Source of the DNA: JAPYTU01 sp036166735 | GTDB lineage: Bacteria; Bacteroidota; Bacteroidia; Cytophagales; MED-G16 | DNA: 8,935 nucleotides | Direction: 5' to 3' | NCBI GenBank assembly: GCA_036166735.1 | Contig: JAYZHG010000136.1 | Coordinates: forward strand, 1-8,935 | Part shown: piece by piece, positions 1 through 8,500 of the stretch | Numbering within the stretch: the first letter of the stretch is position 1 | Layout: each line of letters opens with the position of its first letter | Position numbers and translations under genes: made by a program | Notes under the pieces: generated by a model | What the model saw: the letters and a program-made list of their open reading frames with translations, nothing else | What the model was told of the DNA's origin: nothing | Database searches by the model: none

Positions 1-636
1 TTAAAAACAAATGATGTTTATAAATTATTGACTTGTAAAATTCCAAAAAATGTAGTTTTTATTTTAGAATCTAATAATGATCATTTTATGGCTGATATGA
101 GATCTTTTTTCTTTTCTATGAAGAAAATAAAAAATCCTGTTGTAATTTCTGGAAATTATAATAATAATAATTTTGAAAAAAATATAATTTACTCTTCTAC
201 GGATTTAGGAGGACTATTTATTCAGGGTTATGGTGACGGAATCTTTATTAGAAGTAATAAATATAATTTTGATATAAATAAGAGATTAAATACTTTAAGT
301 TTTAAAATTTTACAGGCAGCAAGAGTGCGAGTGACTACAACTGATTTTATATCATGTCCATCGTGTGGAAGAACATTATTTGATTTGACTGAGACAACAG
401 CTAAGATAAGAGAGAAAACAGATCATTTAAAAGGATTGAAAATTGGAATAATGGGATGTATAGTAAATGGTCCCGGAGAAATGGCTGATGCAGATTATGG
501 GTATGTTGGTTCTGGCAAAGAAAAAATAACTTTATATAAAGGAAAAGAAGTTGTTAAAAGATCAGTACATTATAGAGATGGAGTTGATGAATTAATTAAG
601 CTTATAAAAAATGATGGAAATTGGATCGATCCTTAA
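1..636 (+). CDS. ispG: 4-hydroxy-3-methylbut-2-enyl diphosphate synthase, C-terminal part (cut by window start)
   Basis: IspG (GcpE) is the penultimate enzyme of the MEP isoprenoid pathway. It reductively opens methylerythritol cyclodiphosphate to HMBPP using a [4Fe-4S] cluster. The frame is open from base 1 with no credible start, so the gene begins upstream; about 211 residues are visible. The cluster-domain signature is complete. CPSCG has cysteines at 355-357 and 364-366, followed by GRTLFDL. GCIVNGPGE has the third cysteine at 457-459 and the glutamate at 478-480, the expected fourth ligand. ADADYGYVG and the KxxLYKGK tail follow. The first ~95 visible residues (VFILES..., DLGGLF, GDGIFI) fit the extra middle domain of the long bacteroidete/plant-type enzyme rather than the short E. 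coli form; this is from memory of the family. It is the first visible gene of a three-gene string, and the next start is 11 bases after its TAA. No lesion is seen. Confidence 0.96.
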   Translation, partial: LKTNDVYKLLTCKIPKNVVFILESNNDHFMADMRSFFFSMKKIKNPVVISGNYNNNNFEKNIIYSSTDLGGLFIQGYGDGIFIRSNKYNFDINKRLNTLSFKILQAARVRVTTTDFISCPSCGRTLFDLTETTAKIREKTDHLKGLKIGIMGCIVNGPGEMADADYGYVGSGKEKITLYKGKEVVKRSVHYRDGVDELIKLIKNDGNWIDP

Positions 637-647
637 AACAAATAATT

Positions 648-839
648 ATGGATAAGAAAAATAAAAAAAAGATATCATATTATTTCGATTTTTCAGAAGT
701 ATTAACTTATTTTTTTAGAAAAAAAGATCCTAATAGAAAAGTAAATTTTAGTTTGAAAATGATGCATGGAGTTAATAAAATATCTATTATAATTTTTTTG
801 TTAGGTGTTATTTTCATTATCATAAAAAGATTTATATAA
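648..839 (+). CDS. Small single-pass membrane protein, DUF6728-like
   Basis: A 63-residue protein of unknown function. It has a lysine-rich start (KKNKKK, residues 3-8), an amphipathic stretch with the sequence FFRKKDPNR at 22-30, then FSLKMMHGVNK at 34-44, and one hydrophobic membrane segment at about 45-59 ending in KRF. The charge pattern is consistent with a cytoplasmic N-terminus. The 'YFFRKKDPN...MHGxNKxS' pattern recalls the small bacteroidete family annotated DUF6728, which I recall only by resemblance. ATG 648 is preferred over an in-frame TTG at 621 because the TTG lies inside ispG and would add a poorly fitting leader. The gene starts 11 bases after ispG and its TAA overlaps the next ATG (TAATG), so it is almost certainly co-transcribed with both. 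No enzymatic residues are recognisable. An adaptor or envelope role is possible, but nothing in the sequence tests it. Confidence 0.8.
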   Translation: MDKKNKKKISYYFDFSEVLTYFFRKKDPNRKVNFSLKMMHGVNKISIIIFLLGVIFIIIKRFI

Positions 840-1519
840 TGAGATTTTTACATTTTTTTTTCTTGCTGAGTACGTTTAGTTATTCACAAGAATTAAAAAT
901 TGAAAAAACAAAAACTCAATATTTAGCTTTAGGGGATTCATATACAATAGGGGAGTCAGTTGATGAAAAATATAGTTGGCCAATACAATTAAAGTTTAAT
1001 TTATTCAATAGTGATAGTAATACTTCTCTTGATTCAGTTAGAATTATTGCGAAAACTGGGTGGACTACTAGTGATTTATTAAATTATATAAGTAACATAA
1101 AAATTAATAATAATTATGACCTTGTCTCTTTACTAATTGGAGTTAATAATCAATTTAGAGGATATGATAAAAATATTTATGAAAAAGAGTTTGAAAAATT
1201 ATTAATTAAATCAATTGGTTTTGCTAATTCAAATTTTAGTAATGTATTTGTATTATCAATTCCAGATTATGGAGTGACTCCTTTTGGTAAATTAAGAGAT
1301 AGTGAAAAAATAAAGAGTGAAATAAATTTATATAATGAAATTAATTATAAAATTTCTAAGAAGTATGGTGTTTTGTATTTTGATATAACGGATATTTCTA
1401 GATTGGCTGAATTTGATTCAACTTTATTGGCTGATGATATGCTACATCCTTCTAAGAAAATGTATAATTTATGGGTAGAAAAAATTGTAGATCAAGTAAT
1501 TAATCAATTATCTCATTAA
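839..1519 (+). CDS. Exported SGNH/GDSL-family hydrolase (esterase/lipase-like)
   Basis: A 226-residue serine hydrolase of the SGNH fold. Members cleave esters of lipids, acyl groups or polysaccharide acetyls; the substrate here cannot be told. Residues 1-16 form a short signal peptide (MRF, then a phenylalanine/leucine core) with likely cleavage at S16|Q17. Block I is LALGDSYTIGE with nucleophile Ser34. Block II is the TGWTT glycine (Gly74). Block III is GVNNQ (101-105), with Asn103 in the oxyanion position. Block V is DMLH, with Asp200 and His203 completing the triad. The usual GxND of block III reads GxNN here, which I recall as common in flavobacterial members. The length fits a single-domain enzyme with no added binding module or T9SS tail. 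The ATG overlaps the stop of the preceding gene by one base, suggesting translational coupling. Its own stop shares bases with the convergent leuS stop. No Shine-Dalgarno sequence is visible. Confidence 0.93.
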   Translation: MRFLHFFFLLSTFSYSQELKIEKTKTQYLALGDSYTIGESVDEKYSWPIQLKFNLFNSDSNTSLDSVRIIAKTGWTTSDLLNYISNIKINNNYDLVSLLIGVNNQFRGYDKNIYEKEFEKLLIKSIGFANSNFSNVFVLSIPDYGVTPFGKLRDSEKIKSEINLYNEINYKISKKYGVLYFDITDISRLAEFDSTLLADDMLHPSKKMYNLWVEKIVDQVINQLSH

Positions 1520-4206
1520 GCTACAACATTTATAATTTTATTTGTTACAATAATAACTTTTTTAACTTCTGAGCTTTTTATCCATTTTTGGACTGATTTA
1601 TTATTTATTACTACTTTTTCTATTTCATGATTTGAGGCTTTTAAAGAAAAACTTATTTTGGTTCTTAATTTTCCATTTATCATTATAGGATATTCATATT
1701 CATTTTCAATTAAATACTTGTTTTTAAATGTTGGGTAATTAGCATATGATATACTTTTTTTATTTCCAATTTTATTCCATAATTCTTCTGCTATATGTGG
1801 TGCAAATGGAGAAATTAGAATTAATAGAGGTTTTAATATTTTAATTTTATTGCAATTTATTTTACCTAATTCATTTACTGTTATCATTAATAAACTAATA
1901 CAAGTATTTAATGATAACCTTTCTATATCATCTTGAATTTTTTTTATAGCTCTGTGCAAAATTTTATATTCATTTTTATTAGGTTCTTCATCAGATATGT
2001 ATAATTGATTGTTTTTATTAATAAATAAGTTCCAAAATTTATTTAAAAATTTAAAAACGCCATCTATTCCATTAGTATTCCATGGTTTTGATTGCTCGAT
2101 GGGGCCTAAAAACATTTCATACATTCTTAGTGTATCAGAACCATATTTGATTATTATTTCATCTGGATTAACAACATTGCTCTTGGATTTAGACATTTTT
2201 TCAGTCTCGTGTCCACATATGTATTTATTATTTTCTAAAATAAATTCGGAATTTTTAAGTTCGGAGCTAGATTTTTTGAATTTATCTATATTCAATTGGT
2301 CATTATTAACCAAATTAACATCAACATGAAGTTTGGTATATTTATATTTATTTTTTAGGTTATGAGAAACATATTTTTTTGAGTCTTTTATTCTATAAAT
2401 AAAATTAGATCTTCCTAAGATCATACCTTGATTTACCAATTTCTTAAATGGTTCTTTTGTACTCACATATTTTAGATCATAGAGCACTTTATGCCAAAAT
2501 CTTGAATATAGTAAGTGAAGTACTGCGTGTTCTGCTCCTCCAATATAAAGGTCAACAGGCATCCAATATTTAATCTTTTTTTTATCAGCAAATTCTTTAT
2601 TATTGAGAGGATCTAAATATCTTAAATAATACCAACAAGATCCTGCCCATTGTGGCATTGTATTTGATTCTCTTTTATATTTTATACCATCAATGGTAAC
2701 ATTTGACCATTTATTATTTCTGGCTAATGGAGATAATCCATCATTTGTTGGTAAATAATTAATAACGTTTGGAAGAGTTAAAGGTAAATCTTTTTCTTTG
2801 AGTCCTATTCTGCCATTTTTTGAATGAAGTATTGGAATAGGTTCTCCCCAATATCTTTGTCTAGTGAAAATCCAATCTCTTAATTTATAATTAATAGTTT
2901 TTTTACCACTTTTATTTTTTTCAAGTAGAGTTAAAACTTTATTCTTAAATTCATGGTTACTGATTCCATTAAATTCTCCTGAATTTACCATTTTACCATT
3001 ACCAGTATAACATTTTTCATTTTTGTCACTGGAAATAACTTTAATTATTGGAAGATTAAATTTTGATGCAAACTCAAAGTCTCTTTCGTCATGAGCAGGA
3101 ACAGCCATAATGGCACCAGTTCCATAAGAAGATAAAACATAATCCGAAATCCATATAGGAATTTTATTATTAGAAATTGGATTTATTGCGAATGCACCTG
3201 TAAATATTCCTGTTTTATTTTTTTCATTTTCTTGTCTTTCTAGGTCACTTTTTTTTTCTGTTTCGTTAATATACTTCTTAACAGTATTTAATTGTTTTTT
3301 TGATGTAATTTTTTTAATTATATTATGTTCCGGAGCTAAAACAAGATAAGTTGCACCGTATATAGTATCAGGCCTAGTAGTAAAAACATTTATTTTTTTA
3401 TTGTTTTTTACTTTAAAAAATATTTCAGCTCCTTCGGATTTTCCAATCCAATTTTTTTGAGAAAGTTTTATTGAATCAGGCCAATCTAAATTATCTAAAT
3501 CTTCGAGTAATCTATTTGAGTATGCAGTTATTCTCATTACCCATTGTTTCATAGGTTTTTTTATTACCGGAAATCCTCCTCTTTCACTAAGGCCACCAAT
3601 TACTTCTTCATTTGATAAAACAGTTCCAAGTTCTTCGCACCAGTTAACATCAATTTCATCTATGTACGTTAATCTATGATTATCAATATATTTTGCTTTT
3701 TCCTTTTCAGATAAGTTTTTAGGTACTTTTAGTTTATCAATGGGTTTTGCAATTTGATTTTTTTCATCAAAAAAACTATTATAGAGTTTTAAAAATATCC
3801 ATTGAGTCCATTTATAATAATTACTATCACTCGTTTTAATTTCTCTATCCCAATCGAAAGAAAGTCCTAATGAGCCCAATTGTTCTTTGAATCTTATTAT
3901 ATTTTTGTTAGTGATTTTTTTTGGATGTTCCCCTGTTTTAATTGCATATTGTTCAGCTGGTAATCCAAAAGAATCAAAACCCATTGGGTGTAAAACATTA
4001 AATCCTTTATTTCTTTTAAATCTAGCAATTATATCTGAAGCAATGTATCCAAGAGGATGTCCAACATGAAGTCCAGATCCTGAGGGATATGGAAACATAT
4101 CTAGTATATAGTATTTTGGCTTATTATTTACACTTGATTTATATGTTTTTTCTTTTTGCCAAATTTTTTGCCATTTATCTTCAATTCTGGAAAAATTATA
4201 ACTCAT
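1516..4206 (-). CDS. leuS: Leucyl-tRNA synthetase
   Basis: Class I synthetase that attaches leucine to tRNA-Leu and hydrolyses mischarged tRNA. The protein has 896 residues against about 860 in E. coli; the longer size is usual in Bacteroidota. The N-terminal catalytic fold carries FPYPSGSGLHVGHP with the HIGH-type motif HVGH at residues 47-50. The CP1 editing domain has TTRPDT (276-281) and VPAHDERDFEFA (HDERD at 372-376), so post-transfer editing residues look intact. The leucine-specific insertion after GRSNFIYRI precedes EKMSKSKSN, with KMSKS at 670-674. An anticodon-binding helical domain and a small C-terminal domain ending KKVIIVTNKIINVVA follow. Start ATG 4206 matches the usual MxYNFxxIExKWQ beginning. 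It is the last gene of the minus-strand string, 56 bases after der. That gap holds an inverted repeat and a promoter-like element, so it may be transcribed separately. Its TAA overlaps the SGNH hydrolase stop. Confidence 0.98.
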   Translation of the reverse strand: MSYNFSRIEDKWQKIWQKEKTYKSSVNNKPKYYILDMFPYPSGSGLHVGHPLGYIASDIIARFKRNKGFNVLHPMGFDSFGLPAEQYAIKTGEHPKKITNKNIIRFKEQLGSLGLSFDWDREIKTSDSNYYKWTQWIFLKLYNSFFDEKNQIAKPIDKLKVPKNLSEKEKAKYIDNHRLTYIDEIDVNWCEELGTVLSNEEVIGGLSERGGFPVIKKPMKQWVMRITAYSNRLLEDLDNLDWPDSIKLSQKNWIGKSEGAEIFFKVKNNKKINVFTTRPDTIYGATYLVLAPEHNIIKKITSKKQLNTVKKYINETEKKSDLERQENEKNKTGIFTGAFAINPISNNKIPIWISDYVLSSYGTGAIMAVPAHDERDFEFASKFNLPIIKVISSDKNEKCYTGNGKMVNSGEFNGISNHEFKNKVLTLLEKNKSGKKTINYKLRDWIFTRQRYWGEPIPILHSKNGRIGLKEKDLPLTLPNVINYLPTNDGLSPLARNNKWSNVTIDGIKYKRESNTMPQWAGSCWYYLRYLDPLNNKEFADKKKIKYWMPVDLYIGGAEHAVLHLLYSRFWHKVLYDLKYVSTKEPFKKLVNQGMILGRSNFIYRIKDSKKYVSHNLKNKYKYTKLHVDVNLVNNDQLNIDKFKKSSSELKNSEFILENNKYICGHETEKMSKSKSNVVNPDEIIIKYGSDTLRMYEMFLGPIEQSKPWNTNGIDGVFKFLNKFWNLFINKNNQLYISDEEPNKNEYKILHRAIKKIQDDIERLSLNTCISLLMITVNELGKINCNKIKILKPLLILISPFAPHIAEELWNKIGNKKSISYANYPTFKNKYLIENEYEYPIMINGKLRTKISFSLKASNHEIEKVVINNKSVQKWIKSSEVKKVIIVTNKIINVVA

Positions 4207-4219
4207 AAAATGATTTTTA

Positions 4220-4227
4220 CAAAAATA
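4220..4227 (-). promoter_or_regulatory. Possible Bacteroidota -7 promoter element for leuS
   Basis: On the minus strand the bases read TATTTTTG, an exact match to the Bacteroidota -7 consensus TAnnTTTG, 13 bases upstream of the leuS ATG. If used, the transcript would start within a few bases of the start codon and be almost leaderless. No TTG (-33 element) is present at the usual distance. In so AT-rich a sequence a chance match is likely, so this is a candidate only. Confidence 0.3.
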
Positions 4228-4228
4228 G

Positions 4229-4259
4229 TACTTAATTGATTTAAATTACAGATTAAGTA
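4229..4259. repeat. 8-bp perfect inverted repeat in the der-leuS gap
   Basis: Arms TACTTAAT (4229-4236) and ATTAAGTA (4252-4259) are perfect reverse complements separated by 15 bases. The repeat starts just after the der stop and lies immediately upstream of the TAnnTTTG-like element, where a repressor or activator could bind. It could also form a weak AT-only hairpin at the 3' end of der mRNA. It has no G+C-rich stem or following U-tract, so it is not a convincing terminator. It may be chance in an AT-rich spacer. Confidence 0.35.
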
Positions 4260-4262
4260 ATT

Positions 4263-5573
4263 TCATTTTTTTCTTAATACGATTGTAATTGGAACTCCTA
4301 AAAAATTAAAATTTTCTCTTATTTTATTTTTTAAAAATCTTTTATAAGGTTCTTTTATGTATTGAGGTAAATTACAAAAAAAAGCAAAAGTTGGAGTTTT
4401 AGTAGGTAGTTGAGTTATATATTTAATTTTTATATATTTTCCTTTTGTTGCTGGAGGTGGAGTTTTTTTAATTTCTGGTAGTAGAATATTATTCAATTTT
4501 GAAGTATTAATTTTTTGACTTCTGTTATTATAAACATCTAATGAGATCTCAACAATTTTGTGGATTCTTTTTTTATTAATTACAGAAGTAAATATTATTG
4601 GAATAAAAGTTAATGGACTTATTTTTGATTTAATTTTGTCTTCAAAGAGTTTTGTTGTTTTAGTATCTTTATCTATAAGGTCCCATTTATTAATCATTAA
4701 AATAATTCCTTTTTTATATTTTGATGCTAAACCTAAAATATTCATATCTTGACTTTCAAATCCTTGTTTAGCATCAATCATTATAATGCATACATCACTG
4801 TCTTGCATGGCTTGAATTGATCTCATTACCGAGTAAAATTCTATGTTTTCATTTACTTTCTTTTTTTTTCTTATTCCTGCAGTATCAGTTATAATTAATT
4901 CTTTATTAAAAAGATTATATTTAGTATCAATCGAATCTCTAGTTGTTCCAGATATTTCAGTTACAATATTTCTCTCTTCACCCAACAATGCATTAATAAA
5001 TGATGATTTTCCAACATTAGGTCTTCCAAGTATTGAAATTTTGGGTAATGTATTGTCTTTTTTTATAGATTCTTTTTCTAATTTATTTACTACTAAATCT
5101 AATAAATCTCCAGTCCCAGAACCACTTTGAGATGAAATAGGTATTATGGGAGTATTTCTCAATCCTAATTCGTAGAACTCATTGGAATTAAGTTCAGTTT
5201 TGTAATTATCCGCTTTATTAGCTACAAGAATTGTTTTTTTATTTATTTCTCTAATGATTTTAGAAAAATCTTTATCATTATTAGTTAATCCATCTTTACA
5301 ATCAACCATAAATAATATAAGAGATGCTTCATTTAATGCAAGAATAACTTGATTTTTTATTTCTTTTTCAAAAATATTTTCAGTTTTTTCTACATATCCT
5401 CCTGTATCTATAACAGTAAAATCTACTCCATTCCAATCACTAATTCCATAATGCCTATCTCTAGTAACACCACTTTCATCATGAATTATTGCTTGTCTTT
5501 TCTCAACAAGTCGATTAAATAAAGTTGATTTTCCTACATTTGGTCTACCTACTATTGCTACAATATTACCCAT
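4263..5573 (-). CDS. der: Ribosome biogenesis GTPase Der (EngA)
   Basis: An essential GTPase with two tandem G domains that acts in maturation of the 50S ribosomal subunit. The protein has 436 residues, normal for the family. G domain 1 has GRPNVGKS (9-16), the switch I sequence GVTRDR (35-40), DTGG (56-59) and NKAD (119-122). G domain 2 has GRPNVGKSS (183-191), GTTRDS (209-214), DTAG (230-233) and NKWD (295-298). Both domains therefore keep a full set of nucleotide-binding motifs. The C-terminal KH-like domain (about 350-436) contains PPATKGKYIKIKY and ends LGVPITIVLRKK. The start ATG directly gives the family's usual MGNIVAIVGRPNVGKS beginning. It follows the sortilin-like gene by 26 bases, with no promoter match in that gap, so co-transcription is likely. 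No oddity is seen in the coding sequence. Confidence 0.98.
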   Translation of the reverse strand: MGNIVAIVGRPNVGKSTLFNRLVEKRQAIIHDESGVTRDRHYGISDWNGVDFTVIDTGGYVEKTENIFEKEIKNQVILALNEASLILFMVDCKDGLTNNDKDFSKIIREINKKTILVANKADNYKTELNSNEFYELGLRNTPIIPISSQSGSGTGDLLDLVVNKLEKESIKKDNTLPKISILGRPNVGKSSFINALLGEERNIVTEISGTTRDSIDTKYNLFNKELIITDTAGIRKKKKVNENIEFYSVMRSIQAMQDSDVCIIMIDAKQGFESQDMNILGLASKYKKGIILMINKWDLIDKDTKTTKLFEDKIKSKISPLTFIPIIFTSVINKKRIHKIVEISLDVYNNRSQKINTSKLNNILLPEIKKTPPPATKGKYIKIKYITQLPTKTPTFAFFCNLPQYIKEPYKRFLKNKIRENFNFLGVPITIVLRKK

Positions 5574-5595
5574 GCTTTTTATTTAATAAAAAAGC
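5574..5595. repeat. Short hairpin-forming repeat abutting the der start codon
   Basis: GCTTTTT (5574-5580) and AAAAAGC (5589-5595) are perfect 7-bp complementary arms around an 8-base loop. In the minus-strand transcript the hairpin would sit between the stop of the sortilin-like gene and the der ATG, ending at the base before the ATG. It could be a weak attenuator, a processing site, or a structure masking the der leader. The stem has only two G-C pairs and no U-tract follows, so it does not qualify as an intrinsic terminator and could be chance. Confidence 0.25.
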
Positions 5596-5599
5596 GAAT

Positions 5600-8500
5600 T
5601 TAATTAATACTTATTAATTGTATATTACTTTCTTTAATTGCAGTATTTATTTGTTCTAATTTATTCTCTTTAATATTATTCCATAAATTAAGTTCAATAT
5701 CAATTTTTTTAATAAGTTCATCTCTAACACCATACATTTGATCTGTAGGTTTATAATTTCCTGATGATGCTACGCTTGCTAAGTGTGCTAATTTGTTGTT
5801 TAATTTTATTGGAAAATTTAATGGATCTTGTCCACTTCTGTTTTTAGTTTGGTATAAAGTTTTTTCAATTTTCGTTATATCATTTATTACTTCATTTATA
5901 TTCTTTTTTAATTCATTATGATTTTCATCTAATTTTTCTTCAAGGTTATTTAGCTGTTTTCTCGTAGATCTTATTTGTATAATAGCTTCATGAACACTAG
6001 TTACCTTATCTCTAACACTTATTAGAAAATCAAATTGTTTTTTAAGATCTTCAATTGAAGAATTACTTCTTGGATCTTTTAATATATTAAATGATTTTTC
6101 CATTGAATTTTTATCAACATTTAATTTAACAAAATAATTTCCTGGAGAAGCTTTTGGTCCTCTTAAGCTAGCTGCCCACATAATGATTCCATCAAATCCT
6201 TTGGCATCATCATATCTCATATTCCAAACAAATGAATTTTTGTCTCCATTTATTTTTAATGGATTTTTTTTATCATTATTAGAATATTTTTTGATTAGTT
6301 TCTTATTCTTATCTAAAAATTCTAAAGAAATATTAGAACTATCATTTACAATTTTATTTTTAATATTAAAAAATACTTCTACTCCATTATGATGATTTTT
6401 ACCAGCACTTGCAGAAGTTCCTCCCCATCCAGGGTTACCCATTCTATAACTATCTATTGGTGAAAAGATATGAAAATTAGAATTTTCAATCTTTTTAGTT
6501 ATTTCATGAAGTGGTAATAAATCATCTATTATCCACAATGATCTTCCTTGAGTTGATGCAATTAAATTATTATTTTTAATTGCCAAATCTGTTATTGGAA
6601 CAAGCGGTAAATTTAGTTGAAGTGAATTCCATGAAGATCCGTCATCAAAAGATATAAACATTCCTGATTCAGTACCTGAGTAGAGAAGTCCTTGTCTCTT
6701 TGGATCAGCTCTTAGTACTCTAGTAAAAAAATTATTAGGAATGCCATTGGTAATTTTTATCCATGTTTTACCATAATCTTTAGTTTTGTATAAATAAGGC
6801 TTATAATCACCTGTTTTATATAAAGTTCCTGCTATATATAAACCTCCTTTTATAAATGGGTCTGGCTCTACGCTATTCCACATTATATGGTTTGGTGCAT
6901 TTGAAGGTGTTACATTTTCCCAATTGTCACCTCCGTTTTTAGAAACATGAATTAATCCATCATCTGAAGCAGCCCATAATAAATCTTTTTCATAAGGTGA
7001 TTCACATGCAGCAAAAATCGTTGCATAATATTCTACAGCGGTATTATCTTTAGTAATTGGACCTCCAGAAGGTCTTAATTTTTCTGATTCATTCCTCGTT
7101 AAATCTGGACTTATTACATTCCAAGATTGTCCTTCATTAGTAGTAACGTGAAAGCGATTGGAAGTTGCATATAGTTTATTTGGGTTATGAGGAGAGAAAA
7201 ATATTGGAAAATTCCATTGAAATCTATATTTCATATCTTCAGCTCCGTGTCCCATAGGATTATTTGGCCATATATCAACTACTCTTCTTTCACCTGTATT
7301 ATGATCTAATCTACTTAAATGACCATCATAACTTCCTCCATATACAATATTTGGATTATCAGGTTTAGCTGCTAAGTGAGCGCTTTCACCACCTGCAGAT
7401 GATTCCCAATCTCTTTCAGTTATTGAACCTGAATTGACTCTATGAGGAACTCTTTGTGTACTATTATCCTGTTGAGCAACTAAAATGTTATAAGGAAAAC
7501 TGTTGTCAGTAGTTACCCTATAATATTGAGCAGTTGGTTGATTCATGTAAGTAGACCAATTATTTGCATCATCATTACTTATTTGTGCTCCACCATCATC
7601 TGCAACAATCATTCTTTGATTATTATCTGGATCTATCCATAAATCATGATGATCTCCGTGAGGTGTTCTGTACCTTTCAAATGTTTTACCTCCATCTTCA
7701 GATCTCCAGAAAGCAACATTCATTACATATACTCTATTTTCATTTTTAGTATCAGCATAAATTCTAGTATAGTACCAAGCTCTTTGTCTTAAATTTCTAT
7801 CACTATTTATTAATTTCCATGATTTTCCTGAATCCATGGATTTATATAGTCCACCATTTTTATTTTCTATTAAAGCATAAACAATATTTGAGTTAACAGG
7901 AGAAACTGCAACTCCTGAAATCCCCCATATTCCAGATGGAAGTCCTTTATTATTAGAAATATTCATCCATGTTTCTCCCTCATCAGTAGATTTCCAAATA
8001 GCTGAACCATCTCCACCGCTTTCTAAGCTATATGGAGTTCTTCTAATATTCCAGGTTGAGGCATACATAACTCTTGGATTATCACTTTCAAAAGAAATGT
8101 CAACAGCACCAGATCTTTCATTTGAGTATAAAGTTTTTTTCCATGTATTACCCCCGTCATTTGTTTTATAAATACCTCTATTTTTAGAATTTTTAAATAA
8201 ATCTCCCATTATAGCTATGAACACAATGTTTGGATTTTTAGGATGAATTTTAATCCTACCAACTTGTACTTGATCTATATCTAAATTTAATTTTTTCCAG
8301 GTTTCACCAGCATCTTCAGATTTCCAAAATCCACCATAACCTGGAGAGACATTTCCTCTAACGGTTTTTTCACCTGTTCCAACATAAACAATATTTGGAT
8401 CAGATTCACTTACAGCAACTGCTCCAATGGATCCTCCAAAATAACCATCTGAAACATTGTTCCATGTTTGACCTCCATTTATGGTTTTCCATACTCCACC

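Noticed and set aside
28..30. TTG as a start for the IspG reading frame
   Set aside because: The frame is open upstream to base 1, and the protein from here lacks the catalytic barrel; this is an internal leucine codon of a gene cut by the window edge.
621..647. TTG start extending the small membrane protein by nine residues
   Set aside because: It lies inside ispG. ATG 648 falls 11 bases after the ispG stop and gives a better basic N-terminus.
843..862. Poly-T run as a terminator after the small membrane protein gene
   Set aside because: It codes for the phenylalanine-rich signal peptide of the hydrolase and has no preceding stem.
2009..2329. Plus-strand open frame inside leuS
   Set aside because: It is antisense to the conserved KMSKS region of a clear synthetase gene and its protein has no recognisable motif. 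The antisense frames at 3887-4069 and 4558-4752 were rejected for the same kind of reason.
4207..4262. T-box or other leucine-responsive leader before leuS
   Set aside because: The gap is only 56 bases and has no T-box sequence, terminator/antiterminator pair or leader peptide rich in leucine codons.
4843..5130. Plus-strand open frame inside der
   Set aside because: It is antisense to the second G domain of Der; its hydrophobic look comes from reading AT-rich coding sequence backwards.
6183..6392. Plus-strand open frame inside the propeller gene
   Set aside because: Antisense to the Ig-like region, with no leader or motif. The histidine-rich frame at 7564-7749 is likewise the reverse of Asp/Trp-rich propeller codons.
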